From Segatella hominis (lineage in GTDB: Bacteria > Bacteroidota > Bacteroidia > Bacteroidales > Bacteroidaceae), in contig NZ_CP137559.1 of the NCBI RefSeq assembly GCF_019249725.2, forward strand, positions 1,673,501 through 1,737,500: a DNA stretch of 64,000 bases. The letters are read 5' to 3'. Below, piece by piece: positions 1 through 8,466 of the stretch. Under the pieces are notes generated by a model. That model was given only the letters and a program-made list of their open reading frames with translations. It was not told where the DNA came from and did no database searches. The number at the start of each line of letters is the position of its first letter. Positions within the stretch are counted from its first letter, which is position 1. A program made the position numbers and the translations under genes.

Positions 1-960
1 TTTACTCTTTGCATCCACCTCTCTAAATTTATCGATAATCTGCATTACCTTCACTCCATTATAGTTTCTCATTCCTGTGATATAATCACGCACAGCCCAA
101 GTTGACTTCAAATCCAGGAATAATGAAAGCGCTTTTTCATCCTGTTTATTGGGTGCATAATAAGCCAGCATCAGATTTTGGAAATAAGAAAAGAGCATCG
201 GGAGTAAAGCAAAGAGCGAACCACTCTTCGGATTGCTGTCAAAATAGTTGATAATTTGATTTGCTTTGAAAACATCACGGTTTACAATCGCATTTCTCAA
301 TTCGAAGGCATTAAAATCCTTGCTCACACCAATCACCTTTTCCACCTGTTCCGGAGTCACTCTCCTATCATTCTCAGGAAGAGAAATCAGAAGCTTGTCG
401 AGTTCAGAAGTCAGTCGATGCAAATCAGCACCGATGTGATCAGCCACCATCTGGGTGGCCTTCGGTTCAATGGTTGCCTTCTGCTGTTTCATATAAGTTT
501 CTATAAAACCAGGCAATTGATAGTCTTTGAGTTTTTTTCCTTCAAAGACCACACCAATCTGTTCGGCGCGCGGAACCAACTTTTTTCTTCGATCAATACT
601 TCCGTTTTTGTAGCTCATCACAAAGATGGTTGATTTTACAGGATTTTCGAAGTACTTCTCGATTGCATCAAAATTCTTCAAATTTTGAGCTTCTTTCAAA
701 ATCACCACCCGATGCTCAGCCATCATAGGATACCCTTTGCACTGATCAACAACTTGCGAAGCTGTCGTGTCCGCTCCAAAAAGAATCACTTGATTGAAGT
801 CTTTTTCTTCCGGCTGAAGCACATTTTCTGTGATATAATCACACAGTTTATCTATATAAAAAGACTCATCTCCCATCAGGATATAGACGGGAAAATAGAT
901 TTGAGCCTTAAGATCTTTCATGATCGACTCGTAACTATTTGCTTGTTTTTTTTCTGCCAT
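1..960 (-). CDS. holA: DNA polymerase III delta subunit (partial)
   Basis: Reading starts at the ATG at 960 and stays open to the window edge (about 320 codons), so the C-terminus lies outside. The protein begins MAEKKQANSYESIMKDLK and has the HolA layout: an early AAA-type fold without a working P-loop (ILMGDESFYIDKL), then TIFVMSYKNGSIDRRKKL, and a helical collar region (RRVTPEQVEKVIGVSKDFNAF). In known systems delta opens the beta clamp within the clamp-loader complex. It is divergent from the HsdR-N-like gene at 1194, an arrangement I recall as common in Bacteroidales. Identification rests on residue patterns across the visible part. Confidence 0.88.
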   Translation of the reverse strand, partial: MAEKKQANSYESIMKDLKAQIYFPVYILMGDESFYIDKLCDYITENVLQPEEKDFNQVILFGADTTASQVVDQCKGYPMMAEHRVVILKEAQNLKNFDAIEKYFENPVKSTIFVMSYKNGSIDRRKKLVPRAEQIGVVFEGKKLKDYQLPGFIETYMKQQKATIEPKATQMVADHIGADLHRLTSELDKLLISLPENDRRVTPEQVEKVIGVSKDFNAFELRNAIVNRDVFKANQIINYFDSNPKSGSLFALLPMLFSYFQNLMLAYYAPNKQDEKALSLFLDLKSTWAVRDYITGMRNYNGVKVMQIIDKFREVDAKSK

Positions 961-1062
961 TCCGATATTTTTTGTATCTTTGCAATGCCTTTTTCGCAGA
1001 TTGCGGAGCAAAGCATAAGCTATTATTAATTGCATACAAAGGTACAAAATAATTTTGAAACT

Positions 1063-1165
1063 ATATATAATAAGGTATAGGAAATCTTTCCTTTATACAT
1101 AATAAGATATATATATATATAATAAGGTATAGGAATTCTTTTCTATATATATAATAAGGTATAAG
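1063..1165. repeat. Tandem A+T-rich repeat, TATATATAATAAGGTATAGG type
   Basis: Three copies of a unit ending ATAATAAGGTATAGG or close variants lie at about 1063-1084, 1108-1132 and 1146-1165, between divergent holA and the HsdR-N gene. Related single copies occur near 9390, 40603, 49330 (inverted) and 50973 (inverted). The repeats occupy the likely 5' leader of the gene at 1194. Function unknown. Confidence 0.7.
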
Positions 1166-1193
1166 GAGCATTTCCTCAAAAAGAAAGATAGAC

Positions 1194-1652
1194 ATGACAA
1201 GACTGAATCTTCCCCCATTTGAAATCAAGTTGCGCGGCACCAAAGCGCAACCTCAGATATTCGATATTCTGAGAAAAAAATATATTGCGCTCACTCCAGA
1301 AGAATGGGTGCGGCAGCATTTCGTCCACTTCCTGGTGGAACACAAGGGTTACCCTGCAGCACTCATGGCAAATGAAATCCAACTGAAAGTGGGTGAAAAA
1401 ACACTTCGGGCAGACAGTGTACTCTACTCCAGAGAACTGAAACCAAGAATGATTATCGAATACAAAGCTCCCCATATTCCCATCACACAAAAAGTTTTCG
1501 ACCAGATTTCCATATATAATATGCTCCTCCATGTTGATTACTTAGTGGTAAGTAATGGGCTGCAACACTATATTTGCAAAATGGATTATAACGATAAAAA
1601 ATATTTATTCTTAGAGGATATTCCGGATTACGAAGAATTATTGACAGAATAA
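1194..1652 (+). CDS. HsdR N-terminal domain protein (lone PD-(D/E)XK fold)
   Basis: A 152-residue protein that corresponds to only the N-terminal nuclease domain of type I restriction subunit R (HSDR_N_2 family). Residues about 75-110 carry the PD-(D/E)XK core: RADSVLY (Asp) followed by MIIEYKAP (Glu-x-Lys). No helicase or specificity subunit is nearby, so it is not a restriction enzyme on its own. Proteins of this size next to holA are widespread in Bacteroidales and look like a conserved housekeeping protein of unknown role. The ATG at 1194 follows the A+T-rich repeats, with AAAGA-rich spacing and no strong Shine-Dalgarno site. DNA binding or cleavage is inference from the fold. Confidence 0.75.
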   Translation: MTRLNLPPFEIKLRGTKAQPQIFDILRKKYIALTPEEWVRQHFVHFLVEHKGYPAALMANEIQLKVGEKTLRADSVLYSRELKPRMIIEYKAPHIPITQKVFDQISIYNMLLHVDYLVVSNGLQHYICKMDYNDKKYLFLEDIPDYEELLTE

Positions 1653-1813
1653 AAAGAGAGAAGGGAGAAAAAATCCCAGAACTTTATAGAAAATCGTTCC
1701 GTAATTCTCCCCTTTTAACCCCTTCATTTTTTGAGAATTTCCGGGCAACTGGCCAGCTGATTTGAAATTCGAGAAATATGAGCGGGTTATTTTTTTATAA
1801 AAAGTTCGATTTA

Positions 1814-1846
1814 TTTTTGTACTCTCCACAAATTACATTATCTTTG
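1814..1846 (+). promoter_or_regulatory. Bacteroidetes-type promoter of ugd
   Basis: TTTTTG at 1814-1819, a 19-bp spacer and TATCTTTG at 1839-1846 match the -33/-7 consensus of the primary Bacteroidetes sigma factor. The start should be near 1852, so the 27-bp repeats that follow are transcribed as the ugd leader. Confidence 0.7.
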
Positions 1847-1858
1847 CAGAGTTTATTT

Positions 1859-1953
1859 GGATTAAAACATTATCTCAGACTAAAGGGATTGAAATATCAT
1901 CTCAGACTAAAGGGTTTGAAATATGATCTCAGCCTAACGAGATTGAAACGTAA
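1859..1953 (+). repeat. 27-bp tandem repeat in the ugd leader
   Basis: Units begin at 1859, 1886 and 1913 with a partial fourth at 1940. Each contains GATTGAAATATCATCTCAGA or a near copy, followed by CTAAAG. The period is exactly 27 bp. The unit is a multiple of three and can be read as nine-residue repeats (LKYHLRLKG), but no convincing start codon or RBS supports a leader peptide. The array lies wholly between the promoter and the ugd start. Confidence 0.75.
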
Positions 1954-1964
1954 TCTTTATTAAT

Positions 1965-3218
1965 ATGGTAAATCAAAACATAAAAATAGCTGTGGCAGGA
2001 ACGGGCTATGTTGGACTTAGCCTTGCCACTTTGCTCAGCCAGCACCATCAGGTAACAGCCGTGGATGTGGTGGCAGAGAAAGTCGAACTAATCAACAACC
2101 GAAAGTCGCCAATTCAAGACGAATATATAGAAAGGTATTTGGCAGAAAAACCACTCCAGCTAAAGGCTACGACCAATGGAGCAGAAGCCTATAAAGACGC
2201 AGACTTCATCATCATTGCAACTCCTACAAATTACGACCCTGTCAAAAATTACTTCGACACGACCCATGTTGAAGAAGTCATCGAGCTGGTGATGCAGGTG
2301 AATCCAAACGCCATCATGGTGATCAAAAGCACGATTCCTGTGGGCTATACTGAGAATGTCAGACAGAAATACGGTTGTGACAATATCATTTTTGCGCCGG
2401 AATTTCTCCGTGAGAGCAAGGCTCTCTACGACAATCTCTACCCCAGTAGAATCATCGTAGGCCGTCCGGAAGGCGATGAGCGCCTCGACAAGGCTGCTCA
2501 TATTTTTGCTGAGCTGTTGCAGGAAGGAGCCATCAAGGAGAATATTGACACCCTGTTTATGGGACTGACCGAGGCTGAGGCCGTGAAGCTCTTTGCCAAC
2601 ACCTACCTCGCCTTGCGTGTAAGCTATTTCAACGAACTGGACACTTATGCAGAAATGAAAGGACTCGACTCTAAGGCCATTATCAATGGTGTAGGACTCG
2701 ACCCTCGCATCGGAACTTTCTATAATAATCCTTCATTCGGATACGGAGGTTATTGCCTCCCGAAAGACACCAAGCAGTTGCTCGCCAACTATGCTGACGT
2801 TCCGGAGAACCTGATTCAGGCCATCGTGGAAAGTAACAGAACCCGAAAGGATTTCATTGCCGACCGTGTGCTCAACAAGGCTGGTTATTATGACTATGCC
2901 TACCAAAATAATTATTGTGCAGAGGAAGAGAAAGCCTGCACCATCGGAGTCTATCGCCTGACGATGAAGAGCAATAGCGACAATTTCCGCCAGAGCAGCA
3001 TTCAGGGTGTGATGAAACGCATCAAGGCAAAGGGCGCACAGGTCATCATCTACGAACCTACGCTCAAGGACGGATCCACATTTTTTGGCAGTTTGGTGGT
3101 CAATGATCTCGAAAAGTTTAAGAAGTTGAGCCAGGCCATCATTGCCAACCGCTACGACAAATGCCTAGACGATGTAGAGGACAAAGTTTACACTCGAGAC
3201 ATTTTCAGAAGAGATTAA
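1965..3218 (+). CDS. ugd: UDP-glucose 6-dehydrogenase
   Basis: This 417-residue protein oxidises UDP-glucose to UDP-glucuronate with two NAD+, feeding polysaccharide synthesis. The N-terminal Rossmann motif GTGYVGLS is at residues 8-15. The central helix domain follows ([22 protein letters not shown]), and the catalytic cysteine is in [10 protein letters not shown] near residue 264. The C-terminal domain ([18 protein letters not shown]) binds the UDP-sugar. Length is normal for the short bacterial UGD form. The start is the ATG at 1965, downstream of the promoter and 27-bp repeats. Another UDP-sugar dehydrogenase such as UDP-ManNAc dehydrogenase is less likely, given the pattern around the catalytic cysteine. 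Confidence 0.92.
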   Translation: MVNQNIKIAVAGTGYVGLSLATLLSQHHQVTAVDVVAEKVELINNRKSPIQDEYIERYLAEKPLQLKATTNGAEAYKDADFIIIATPTNYDPVKNYFDTTHVEEVIELVMQVNPNAIMVIKSTIPVGYTENVRQKYGCDNIIFAPEFLRESKALYDNLYPSRIIVGRPEGDERLDKAAHIFAELLQEGAIKENIDTLFMGLTEAEAVKLFANTYLALRVSYFNELDTYAEMKGLDSKAIINGVGLDPRIGTFYNNPSFGYGGYCLPKDTKQLLANYADVPENLIQAIVESNRTRKDFIADRVLNKAGYYDYAYQNNYCAEEEKACTIGVYRLTMKSNSDNFRQSSIQGVMKRIKAKGAQVIIYEPTLKDGSTFFGSLVVNDLEKFKKLSQAIIANRYDKCLDDVEDKVYTRDIFRRD

Positions 3219-3329
3219 AATCCTTTGAAAAACTCAAGGAAAAACCTCATGAAAAGCAGGGAATTTTCTAAAAAATAACGAAAGATAAAATAATAAAGAA
3301 ATAACAAATAATAAACTAAATAAGAAAAA

Positions 3330-3794
3330 ATGGCAAAATTAGTAATTAATTCCTATGAGGAATTTGCATCTCACCTCGGAGAGAAGTTGGGTGAGTCAGA
3401 ATGGTTGCAGGTAGATCAGGATCGTATCAACAAGTTTGCAGACGCAACACTCGATCCACAGTGGATTCACGTTGACGTAGAGCGTGCCAAGGTAGAGAGC
3501 CCTTACCACAGTACAATCGCTCACGGCTATCTTACCCTGTCATTGCTCCCTTACATGTGGCAGCAGATTATCGAAGTGAACAACCTGAAAATGATGGTAA
3601 ACTATGGTATGGACGAGATGCGTTTCGGTCAGCCAGTCATCACCGGTTCCCGTGTTCGCCTCGTAGCTACCTTGCATGAGATAGCCAATCTCCGCGGCAT
3701 TTGCAAGACCAGCATCAAGTTTGACATTGAGATAGAAGGCCAGCGCAAGCCAGCACTTTCTGGTATTGCAACCTTCCTCTACTACTTCCAGTAA
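3330..3794 (+). CDS. MaoC-family (R)-specific enoyl-CoA hydratase-like protein
   Basis: A 154-residue single hotdog-fold protein of the MaoC dehydratase group. The hydratase-2 signature is visible: FADATLDPQWIHVD near residues 32-45 (catalytic Asp and His) and YHSTIAHGYLTLSLLP. FGQPVITGSRVR marks the second half. The likely substrate is a short-chain enoyl-CoA, possibly in fatty-acid or branched-chain metabolism; the exact one cannot be read. It is followed after 21 bp by the DjlA-like gene on the same strand, but the two need not share a function. Confidence 0.85.
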   Translation: MAKLVINSYEEFASHLGEKLGESEWLQVDQDRINKFADATLDPQWIHVDVERAKVESPYHSTIAHGYLTLSLLPYMWQQIIEVNNLKMMVNYGMDEMRFGQPVITGSRVRLVATLHEIANLRGICKTSIKFDIEIEGQRKPALSGIATFLYYFQ

Positions 3795-3815
3795 TCACTC
3801 CCCAAAGAGAAGAAT

Positions 3816-4607
3816 ATGGCAGCAGGAAAATGGATTGGCGGCTTTCTCGGCTTCATGACAGGAGGTCCGCTCGGAGCTCTTGCAGGCTTTGCCCTTGGCG
3901 CCCTTTTCGACAAGGGTCTTGACAGTGTAAACGAGGACAGCAGCAACCAGCAGGCATACGCCCACTCCAACAGGAGCTATGAGGGTCAGCGCAACAGTTT
4001 TATGTTTTCGCTGCTCGTACTTACCTCCTACATCATCAAGGCCGACGGCCGGGTGATGCATTCAGAAATGGAGTTGGTGCGCCGTTTTCTGAGTCAGAAT
4101 TTCGGAGAACAGGCTAAGCAGCAGGGTGAAGAAATCCTGCTCAAGCTTTTCGAGCAGCAGAAGCGCCTGGGCATGGCTGAATATCGTACGGTGATACAGG
4201 ACAGTTGTCATCAGATACGTGCCAACATGGCTTATGAGCAGCGCCTTCAGTTGCTCAATTTCCTGGTCATGATAGCGCAGGCCGATGCTGTAGTAAGTCC
4301 AGAAGAGATTGCAGCCCTCAAGGAAGTGGCCATTCACATGGGACTCTCCGTAGAAGATGTCATTCAGATGCTCAATCTACGCAGCGGTTCCTCAGCCACC
4401 AGCAGTCTCGACGATGCTTACAAGGTGTTAGGAATCGCCCCTTCAGCCACCAATGATGAAGTGAAAGCAGCTTATCGCAAGATGGCGCTCAAACATCATC
4501 CAGACAAGGTTGCTGCCCTGGGCGAAGACGTGCGCAAGGCTGCCGAGAAGAAATTCCAGGAAATCAACGACGCTAAGGAGAAAATCTTCAAAGCAAGGGG
4601 ATTATAA
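3816..4607 (+). CDS. DjlA-like co-chaperone (glycine zipper, TerB, J domain)
   Basis: The 263 residues fall into three parts. Residues 4-30 are a glycine-zipper membrane segment (GGFLGFMTGGPLGALAGFAL). Residues about 65-175 are a TerB-like all-helical domain (YIIKADGRVMHSEMELVRRF and the matching second half). Residues about 195-263 are a J domain with the HPD motif in ALKHHPDKV. J domains stimulate DnaK ATPase, and the order TM-TerB-J is that of DjlA, an inner-membrane Hsp70 partner. It lies in line with the MaoC gene. The candidate structured RNA begins 18 bp after its stop codon. Confidence 0.88.
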   Translation: MAAGKWIGGFLGFMTGGPLGALAGFALGALFDKGLDSVNEDSSNQQAYAHSNRSYEGQRNSFMFSLLVLTSYIIKADGRVMHSEMELVRRFLSQNFGEQAKQQGEEILLKLFEQQKRLGMAEYRTVIQDSCHQIRANMAYEQRLQLLNFLVMIAQADAVVSPEEIAALKEVAIHMGLSVEDVIQMLNLRSGSSATSSLDDAYKVLGIAPSATNDEVKAAYRKMALKHHPDKVAALGEDVRKAAEKKFQEINDAKEKIFKARGL

Positions 4608-4625
4608 AGAACTTCATCAGTTTTC

Positions 4626-4833
4626 TTCATCGGATTACGAAGAGTTAACGGAACTTTCTTGCTCCACGGATTATGCACGGAATTTAAACGGTTGGGGCCT
4701 TGCAGCCATTAGTCTAACACCATAACATTCCGGCTTTAGAGGGATATCGCTAAGCCCGTCAGGTCGGGTTTCCGCTTAAAATCCGTGCTAAAATCAGAGG
4801 AGGCAGTTAAGAAACCGTGTCTCATCCGATGAA
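4626..4833 (+). ncRNA. Candidate structured RNA, about 210 nt (6S-like layout)
   Basis: The non-coding stretch after djlA has long-range complementarity. A 10-bp closing stem joins 4626-4635 (TTCATCGGAT) to 4824-4833. A 17-position stem with 15 pairs joins 4675-4691 to 4772-4788. A 7-bp hairpin spans 4752-4771, and a small hairpin at 4800-4823 sits in the 3' side of the large internal loop. A terminator follows at 4852. One closing stem, a large central bubble with a 3'-side hairpin and an inner stem resemble 6S RNA, but I do not recognise the sequence. The strand is chosen from the terminator and is not certain; no TAnnTTTG promoter was seen. Confidence 0.45.
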
Positions 4834-4851
4834 TAATAAAATATCGGATAA

Positions 4852-4893
4852 ATAAAAAGCTCGCCAGATTATTCTGACGAGCTTTTTATTTAT
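4852..4893. terminator. Bidirectional intrinsic terminator
   Basis: AGCTCGCCAGA, loop, TCTGACGAGCT forms an 11-bp stem with one G-T pair. It has A-rich sequence on the left and T-rich on the right, so it can stop the djlA/RNA transcript and the facing transcript of the zinc-ribbon gene. Confidence 0.85.
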
Positions 4894-4993
4894 CTTTTCC
4901 GCAGTTTTTTTCCGAAGAATATAATCTGTATATTCCAAAGAATATAATCAGTCATTCCGAAGGATCTATTCTGCAGAGGTTTTCTGCCGGGAT

Positions 4994-5821
4994 TTATTCT
5001 GCATCCTCAGACTTCTTCTTGCGAATAGTGCGCTTGCGCTTTGGTTTCTCCTCTGCTACAGGATTGTCGATTTTAACACCAGCCAATTCTGGGTCGATGA
5101 GGATACGGCCGCAGTACTCACAAGGAATAATCTTCTTATGCATCTTGATGTCCAACTGGCGCTGAGGTGGAATCTTGTTGAAGCAACCGCCACAGGCATC
5201 GCGCTGTACATATACAATACCCAAACCGTTGCGGGCACCCTTGCGGATACGCTTGAAGCTGGCAAGCAGACGTGGCTCGATTTTCTTCTCCAATTCAGCA
5301 GCTTTTTCCTTCAGGTTCTCCTCTTCCTCACGAGTTTCCTCCATAATTCCGTCGAGCTCAGCACGCTTCTCAACCAAACCTCTTTCGCGGTCCTGCTTCT
5401 GTGCCAAAGCATGATCCAGGTCAGCCTGCTTTTCGCGGATTTTCTGTTCACCCTCACGGATCTTCTTGTTGCAAAGCTGGATTTCCAACTCCTGGAACTC
5501 GATTTCCTTGCTCAAAGTATCATACTCACGGTTGTTGCTAACAGTTTCCAACTGAGCCTGATAGCGCTCTACACTTGCCTGAGCGTCCATGATCTCAGCA
5601 TGCTTCTGAGACAAAGCTCTGTCAAACTGGTCGATTTCGCGATCAATGTTCTCGATACGAGTTGCAAGACCGGCGATTTCATCTTCCAAGTCCTGAACTT
5701 CCAGAGGAAGCTCACCACGCAACGCACGTTTCTCATCGATAGAAGACAAGGTGGTCTGAAGCTGATAGAGAGTCTTCAACTTCTCTTCCACTGTCAAATC
5801 TGTAGGATCTTTCTTTGCCAT
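4994..5821 (-). CDS. Coiled-coil C4 zinc-ribbon protein
   Basis: 275 residues. Residues about 5-180 are a long coiled coil rich in E, K, Q and R. A zinc ribbon follows (CGGCFNKIPPQ near residue 210 and CEYCGRIL near 236), then a basic tail (KPKRKRTIRKKK). This is the family long annotated as DUF164/zf-RING_7. Similar proteins are thought to act on translation or RNA, but the role is not settled. It lies downstream of the Nif3-like gene on the same strand, a pairing seen widely in bacteria. The gap between them holds 40-bp tandem repeats, so a single transcript is likely but not proven. Confidence 0.85.
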   Translation of the reverse strand: MAKKDPTDLTVEEKLKTLYQLQTTLSSIDEKRALRGELPLEVQDLEDEIAGLATRIENIDREIDQFDRALSQKHAEIMDAQASVERYQAQLETVSNNREYDTLSKEIEFQELEIQLCNKKIREGEQKIREKQADLDHALAQKQDRERGLVEKRAELDGIMEETREEEENLKEKAAELEKKIEPRLLASFKRIRKGARNGLGIVYVQRDACGGCFNKIPPQRQLDIKMHKKIIPCEYCGRILIDPELAGVKIDNPVAEEKPKRKRTIRKKKSEDAE

Positions 5822-5900
5822 ATTATTAATATTTAAAATAATTATTTTTATTCTTCTTTATTTTCTTACAAAATTCCCCTTCTGCCCTCAAAAGGACAAA

Positions 5901-6014
5901 GAGGAAGGGAAAACTATCCCCCAATTAGAACCTCTGAAAAGAGGAAGGGAAAACTATCCCCCAATTAGAACCCCCTGAAAGAGGAAGGGAAAAACAATCC
6001 CCCAATTAGAACCC
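5901..6014. repeat. 40-bp tandem repeat, three copies
   Basis: Units starting at 5901, 5941 and 5981 each read GAGGAAGGGAAAACTATCCC (third copy slightly changed) followed by CCAATTAGAACC. The period is exactly 40 bp. They lie between the Nif3-like gene and the zinc-ribbon gene. Next to them, 6018-6060 is a run of TTTCTAATTTCTCAT-type repeats. Confidence 0.85.
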
Positions 6015-6069
6015 ACGAAAAATTTCTAATTTCTCATTTCTAATTTCTCATTTTTCATTTTATCCCCCC

Positions 6070-6909
6070 TTACAGGTAAATGATCGGATTGGTATTGATT
6101 TCTGAGATTTCACACTTCACTCCAGGGCATTTTTCCGTGATAATGCTGCGGAAGATTTCGCTCGTAAACTGTTCGCTCTGATAGTGACCGATGACGCAGA
6201 TTTGGATTTCCTGCTCATGGCCGAAGAACTCATGATAGTGCATTTCGCCCGTAATGAAAGCATCAGCACCAGCCGCGATGGCAGCATCCAGCAGGAAAGA
6301 ACCTGCCCCGCCACAAAGCGCCACCTTTCTGATAGGCCTGCGCAGCAACTGGTTGCACTGCACGCATTCCGCCTGAAAACGCTCCCTGAGCATCAGCACC
6401 AGGTCGTCGGCAGCTATTCCGTCAGCATGCAGCGCGTCAGTCTCGTCAGTTATCTCGCCAATCACTCCTTCTCCGCCTTTCACACCGTCAATCTCTTTCT
6501 CGCCTCCGAAGAAACGAAGGTTGCGGAGTCCAAGTTTCTCAGCTATTTTGAAGTTGACACCACCCTTTGCCGCATCCATATTCGTATGCATGGAAACGAT
6601 GGCAATATCGTTCTTGATAGCCTTTCTCACGGTGCGCTGTACATAGTTTTCGTCTGAAATTCTCGCCAGTTTGCGGAAGATCAGCGGATGATGGCTCACG
6701 ATGAGGTTACAGCCCTTTCGGATGGCCTCATCTACGACGGCCTCAGTCACGTCAAGACACAACAATGCCCCTGACACTTCTACCGCCTCTGTCAATCCAA
6801 CTTGCAGGCCGGCATTATCGTATCCTTCCTGCAAGGGCAGAGGCGCGTAATGTTCAAGGGCATCAACTACCTGATATATTTTCACGCTCTTAAAATATTT
6901 TATTTTCAT
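6070..6909 (-). CDS. Nif3-like dinuclear metal-centre protein
   Basis: 279 residues of the NIF3/YbgI family, hexameric proteins with a two-metal site. Metal ligands are visible in LIVSHHPLIF (near residue 74), SMHTNMDAA (near 107) and, near the C-terminus, FITGEMHYHEFF and VIGHYQSEQF. The first dozen residues (MKIKYFKSVK) are not conserved in the family, and an upstream-shifted start cannot be excluded. Length fits the short form without the large PII-like insertion. GTP cyclohydrolase I type 2 activity has been claimed for some relatives but is not established; here only metal binding is well supported. Confidence 0.88.
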   Translation of the reverse strand: MKIKYFKSVKIYQVVDALEHYAPLPLQEGYDNAGLQVGLTEAVEVSGALLCLDVTEAVVDEAIRKGCNLIVSHHPLIFRKLARISDENYVQRTVRKAIKNDIAIVSMHTNMDAAKGGVNFKIAEKLGLRNLRFFGGEKEIDGVKGGEGVIGEITDETDALHADGIAADDLVLMLRERFQAECVQCNQLLRRPIRKVALCGGAGSFLLDAAIAAGADAFITGEMHYHEFFGHEQEIQICVIGHYQSEQFTSEIFRSIITEKCPGVKCEISEINTNPIIYL

Positions 6910-7091
6910 GCACTTTCATCGTCTTTTCATGTCCTATCAGACATCTCGATTAGAGTGCAAAACTATGCTTTAGAGTGCAAAGTTACGCATTTATTCGCAA
7001 AAATATCACGAACACTCCTTTTGTTTAATATAATTTAATACTTTCCGATAAAATTATCCGAATACTCTTCGCCCAATTCACATTTTTTCCT

Positions 7092-7099
7092 TATTTTTG
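7092..7099 (+). promoter_or_regulatory. Promoter -7 element of aguA
   Basis: TATTTTTG at 7092-7099 fits TAnnTTTG. The -33 region is poorly matched, with no clear TTTG at the proper distance. The ATG of the agmatine deiminase gene lies 33 bp downstream. Confidence 0.5.
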
Positions 7100-7132
7100 C
7101 AACCAAATTGTTTTTAAAAAATCAGAACGCTT

Positions 7133-8230
7133 ATGTATCACTCAACTTTACCTTTCGAATTCGTACTTCCTGCCGAATGGGAACGTCAGAGCGGCATTAT
7201 GCTCACTTGGCCTCACGCTGAAACAGACTGGAAACCCTATCTGCGACAGATAACAGATACTTATCTGGAACTGGCTGATATCATTACCCGATATGAACAC
7301 CTCCTCGTAGCTACTCCTATCTTGGAGAGCACCAGGTCGATGCTTGCCAAAAGACTGTCGGCCGACCAAATGAACCGTGTCCACCTCTTTGAAATCGACA
7401 GCAATGATACATGGGCACGAGATCATGGTCCGATTACTCTGGTGTGCAAGTCGCAGAACTCAGGCTACATGATGCCTTTCACCCTCCTCGACTTCAAGTT
7501 TAATGGATGGGGAGAAAAGTTCCGTTGGGAGAAAGACAATGCCATCACGCAAAACCTGTATTATCAGGGAGCTTTCCAGAACAGTGCGGTCAACAACCAT
7601 CAGGGATTTGTGCTCGAAGGCGGTAGCATCGAGAGCGACGGCAAGGGCACCATCTTCACCACCTCCCAGTGCCTCCTGGCGCCTCATCGCAACCAGCCGT
7701 TCAATCGTGAGCAACTGGAAAAGCTCCTGAAGAATTTCTTCCAGGCGCACCACATCGTCTGGCTCGACCATGGCAATCTGATTGGTGACGACACCGACGG
7801 CCATATAGACACCATCGTGAGAGTAGCTCCCCACGACACCTTATTATATGTAGGGTGCGACAATCCTGAGGATGAACAATATGAGGATTTCCAGGCACTC
7901 GAAGCCCAACTCAAGAAGCTCTTCACCTTCGAAGGCTATCCTTACCGACTGCTGAAATTGCCAATGCCGGACGCAATCTATGATGATGGCGACCGATTGC
8001 CGGCTACCTACGCCAACTTCCTCATCCTGAATGGAGCCGTGATTTACCCTACCTACAACCAGCCTGAGAAAGACGAGGAAGCCAAAAAGCAGATCCAGCT
8101 CGCCTTCCCAGACAGAGAAATCATCGGTGTAGATTCGCTCACCATCGTCCGCCAGCATGGAAGTATCCATTGCCTCACCATGCAGTTGCCGGAAGGAGTT
8201 ATCAGAATGCAGGAACCTGCCCAGTTCTAA
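7133..8230 (+). CDS. aguA: Agmatine deiminase
   Basis: 365 residues of the peptidyl-arginine-deiminase-like family. It converts agmatine to N-carbamoylputrescine and ammonia. Guanidine-binding and catalytic motifs are visible: NDTWARDHGP near residue 90, LDHGNLIGDDTDGHID near 212, and the nucleophilic cysteine in GSIHCLTM near residue 346. The next gene on the strand is the amidase for the following step, so the pair makes putrescine from agmatine. The pair is not tightly coupled: a 236-bp purine-rich spacer separates them. The ATG at 7133 sits just behind a TAnnTTTG element. Confidence 0.93.
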   Translation: MYHSTLPFEFVLPAEWERQSGIMLTWPHAETDWKPYLRQITDTYLELADIITRYEHLLVATPILESTRSMLAKRLSADQMNRVHLFEIDSNDTWARDHGPITLVCKSQNSGYMMPFTLLDFKFNGWGEKFRWEKDNAITQNLYYQGAFQNSAVNNHQGFVLEGGSIESDGKGTIFTTSQCLLAPHRNQPFNREQLEKLLKNFFQAHHIVWLDHGNLIGDDTDGHIDTIVRVAPHDTLLYVGCDNPEDEQYEDFQALEAQLKKLFTFEGYPYRLLKLPMPDAIYDDGDRLPATYANFLILNGAVIYPTYNQPEKDEEAKKQIQLAFPDREIIGVDSLTIVRQHGSIHCLTMQLPEGVIRMQEPAQF

Positions 8231-8302
8231 ATTGGTTTTACGAAAGATTTCATCAATTGAGATTGATTTTGTTTAAGACCTAAAAAGCTGGATTACAGGC
8301 TC

Positions 8303-8466
8303 TTTAGAAGGGGAAAATTTCGGAAAAGAAAAGAAAGATTTTCGGAAAGATTTCTCGGAAGAAGAAGAAAAGAAAGATTCTTTCGGAAGAAGAAAAATTC
8401 CTCAGAAGAAGAGAAGAATTTTCGGAAAAGAAAAGAGAAGAAATAAGAAAAAGAAGAAAGAGAAAA
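8303..8466 (+). other. Homopurine spacer between aguA and aguB
   Basis: About 160 bp almost entirely A and G on the plus strand, built from short variants of TTTCGGAAGAAGAAAAGAAAG. No ORF, promoter consensus or terminator was found in it. Similar purine-rich spacers occur at 36733-36870 and 38690-38790. Confidence 0.7.

Noticed and set aside
1194..1652. Lone HsdR-N domain protein considered as a broken type I restriction gene
   Set aside because: It has a proper start and stop, family-typical length and a conserved place next to holA, so it looks like an intact stand-alone protein.
1778..1963. 61-codon frame over the ugd leader repeats as a leader peptide
   Set aside because: The start lies upstream of the promoter -33 box and no later ATG with an RBS exists, so it would not be translated from the ugd transcript.
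4626..4833. Folded region after djlA considered as tmRNA or RNase P RNA
   Set aside because: No tRNA-like end or tag reading frame for tmRNA, and none of the conserved RNase P blocks; length is also too short for RNase P.
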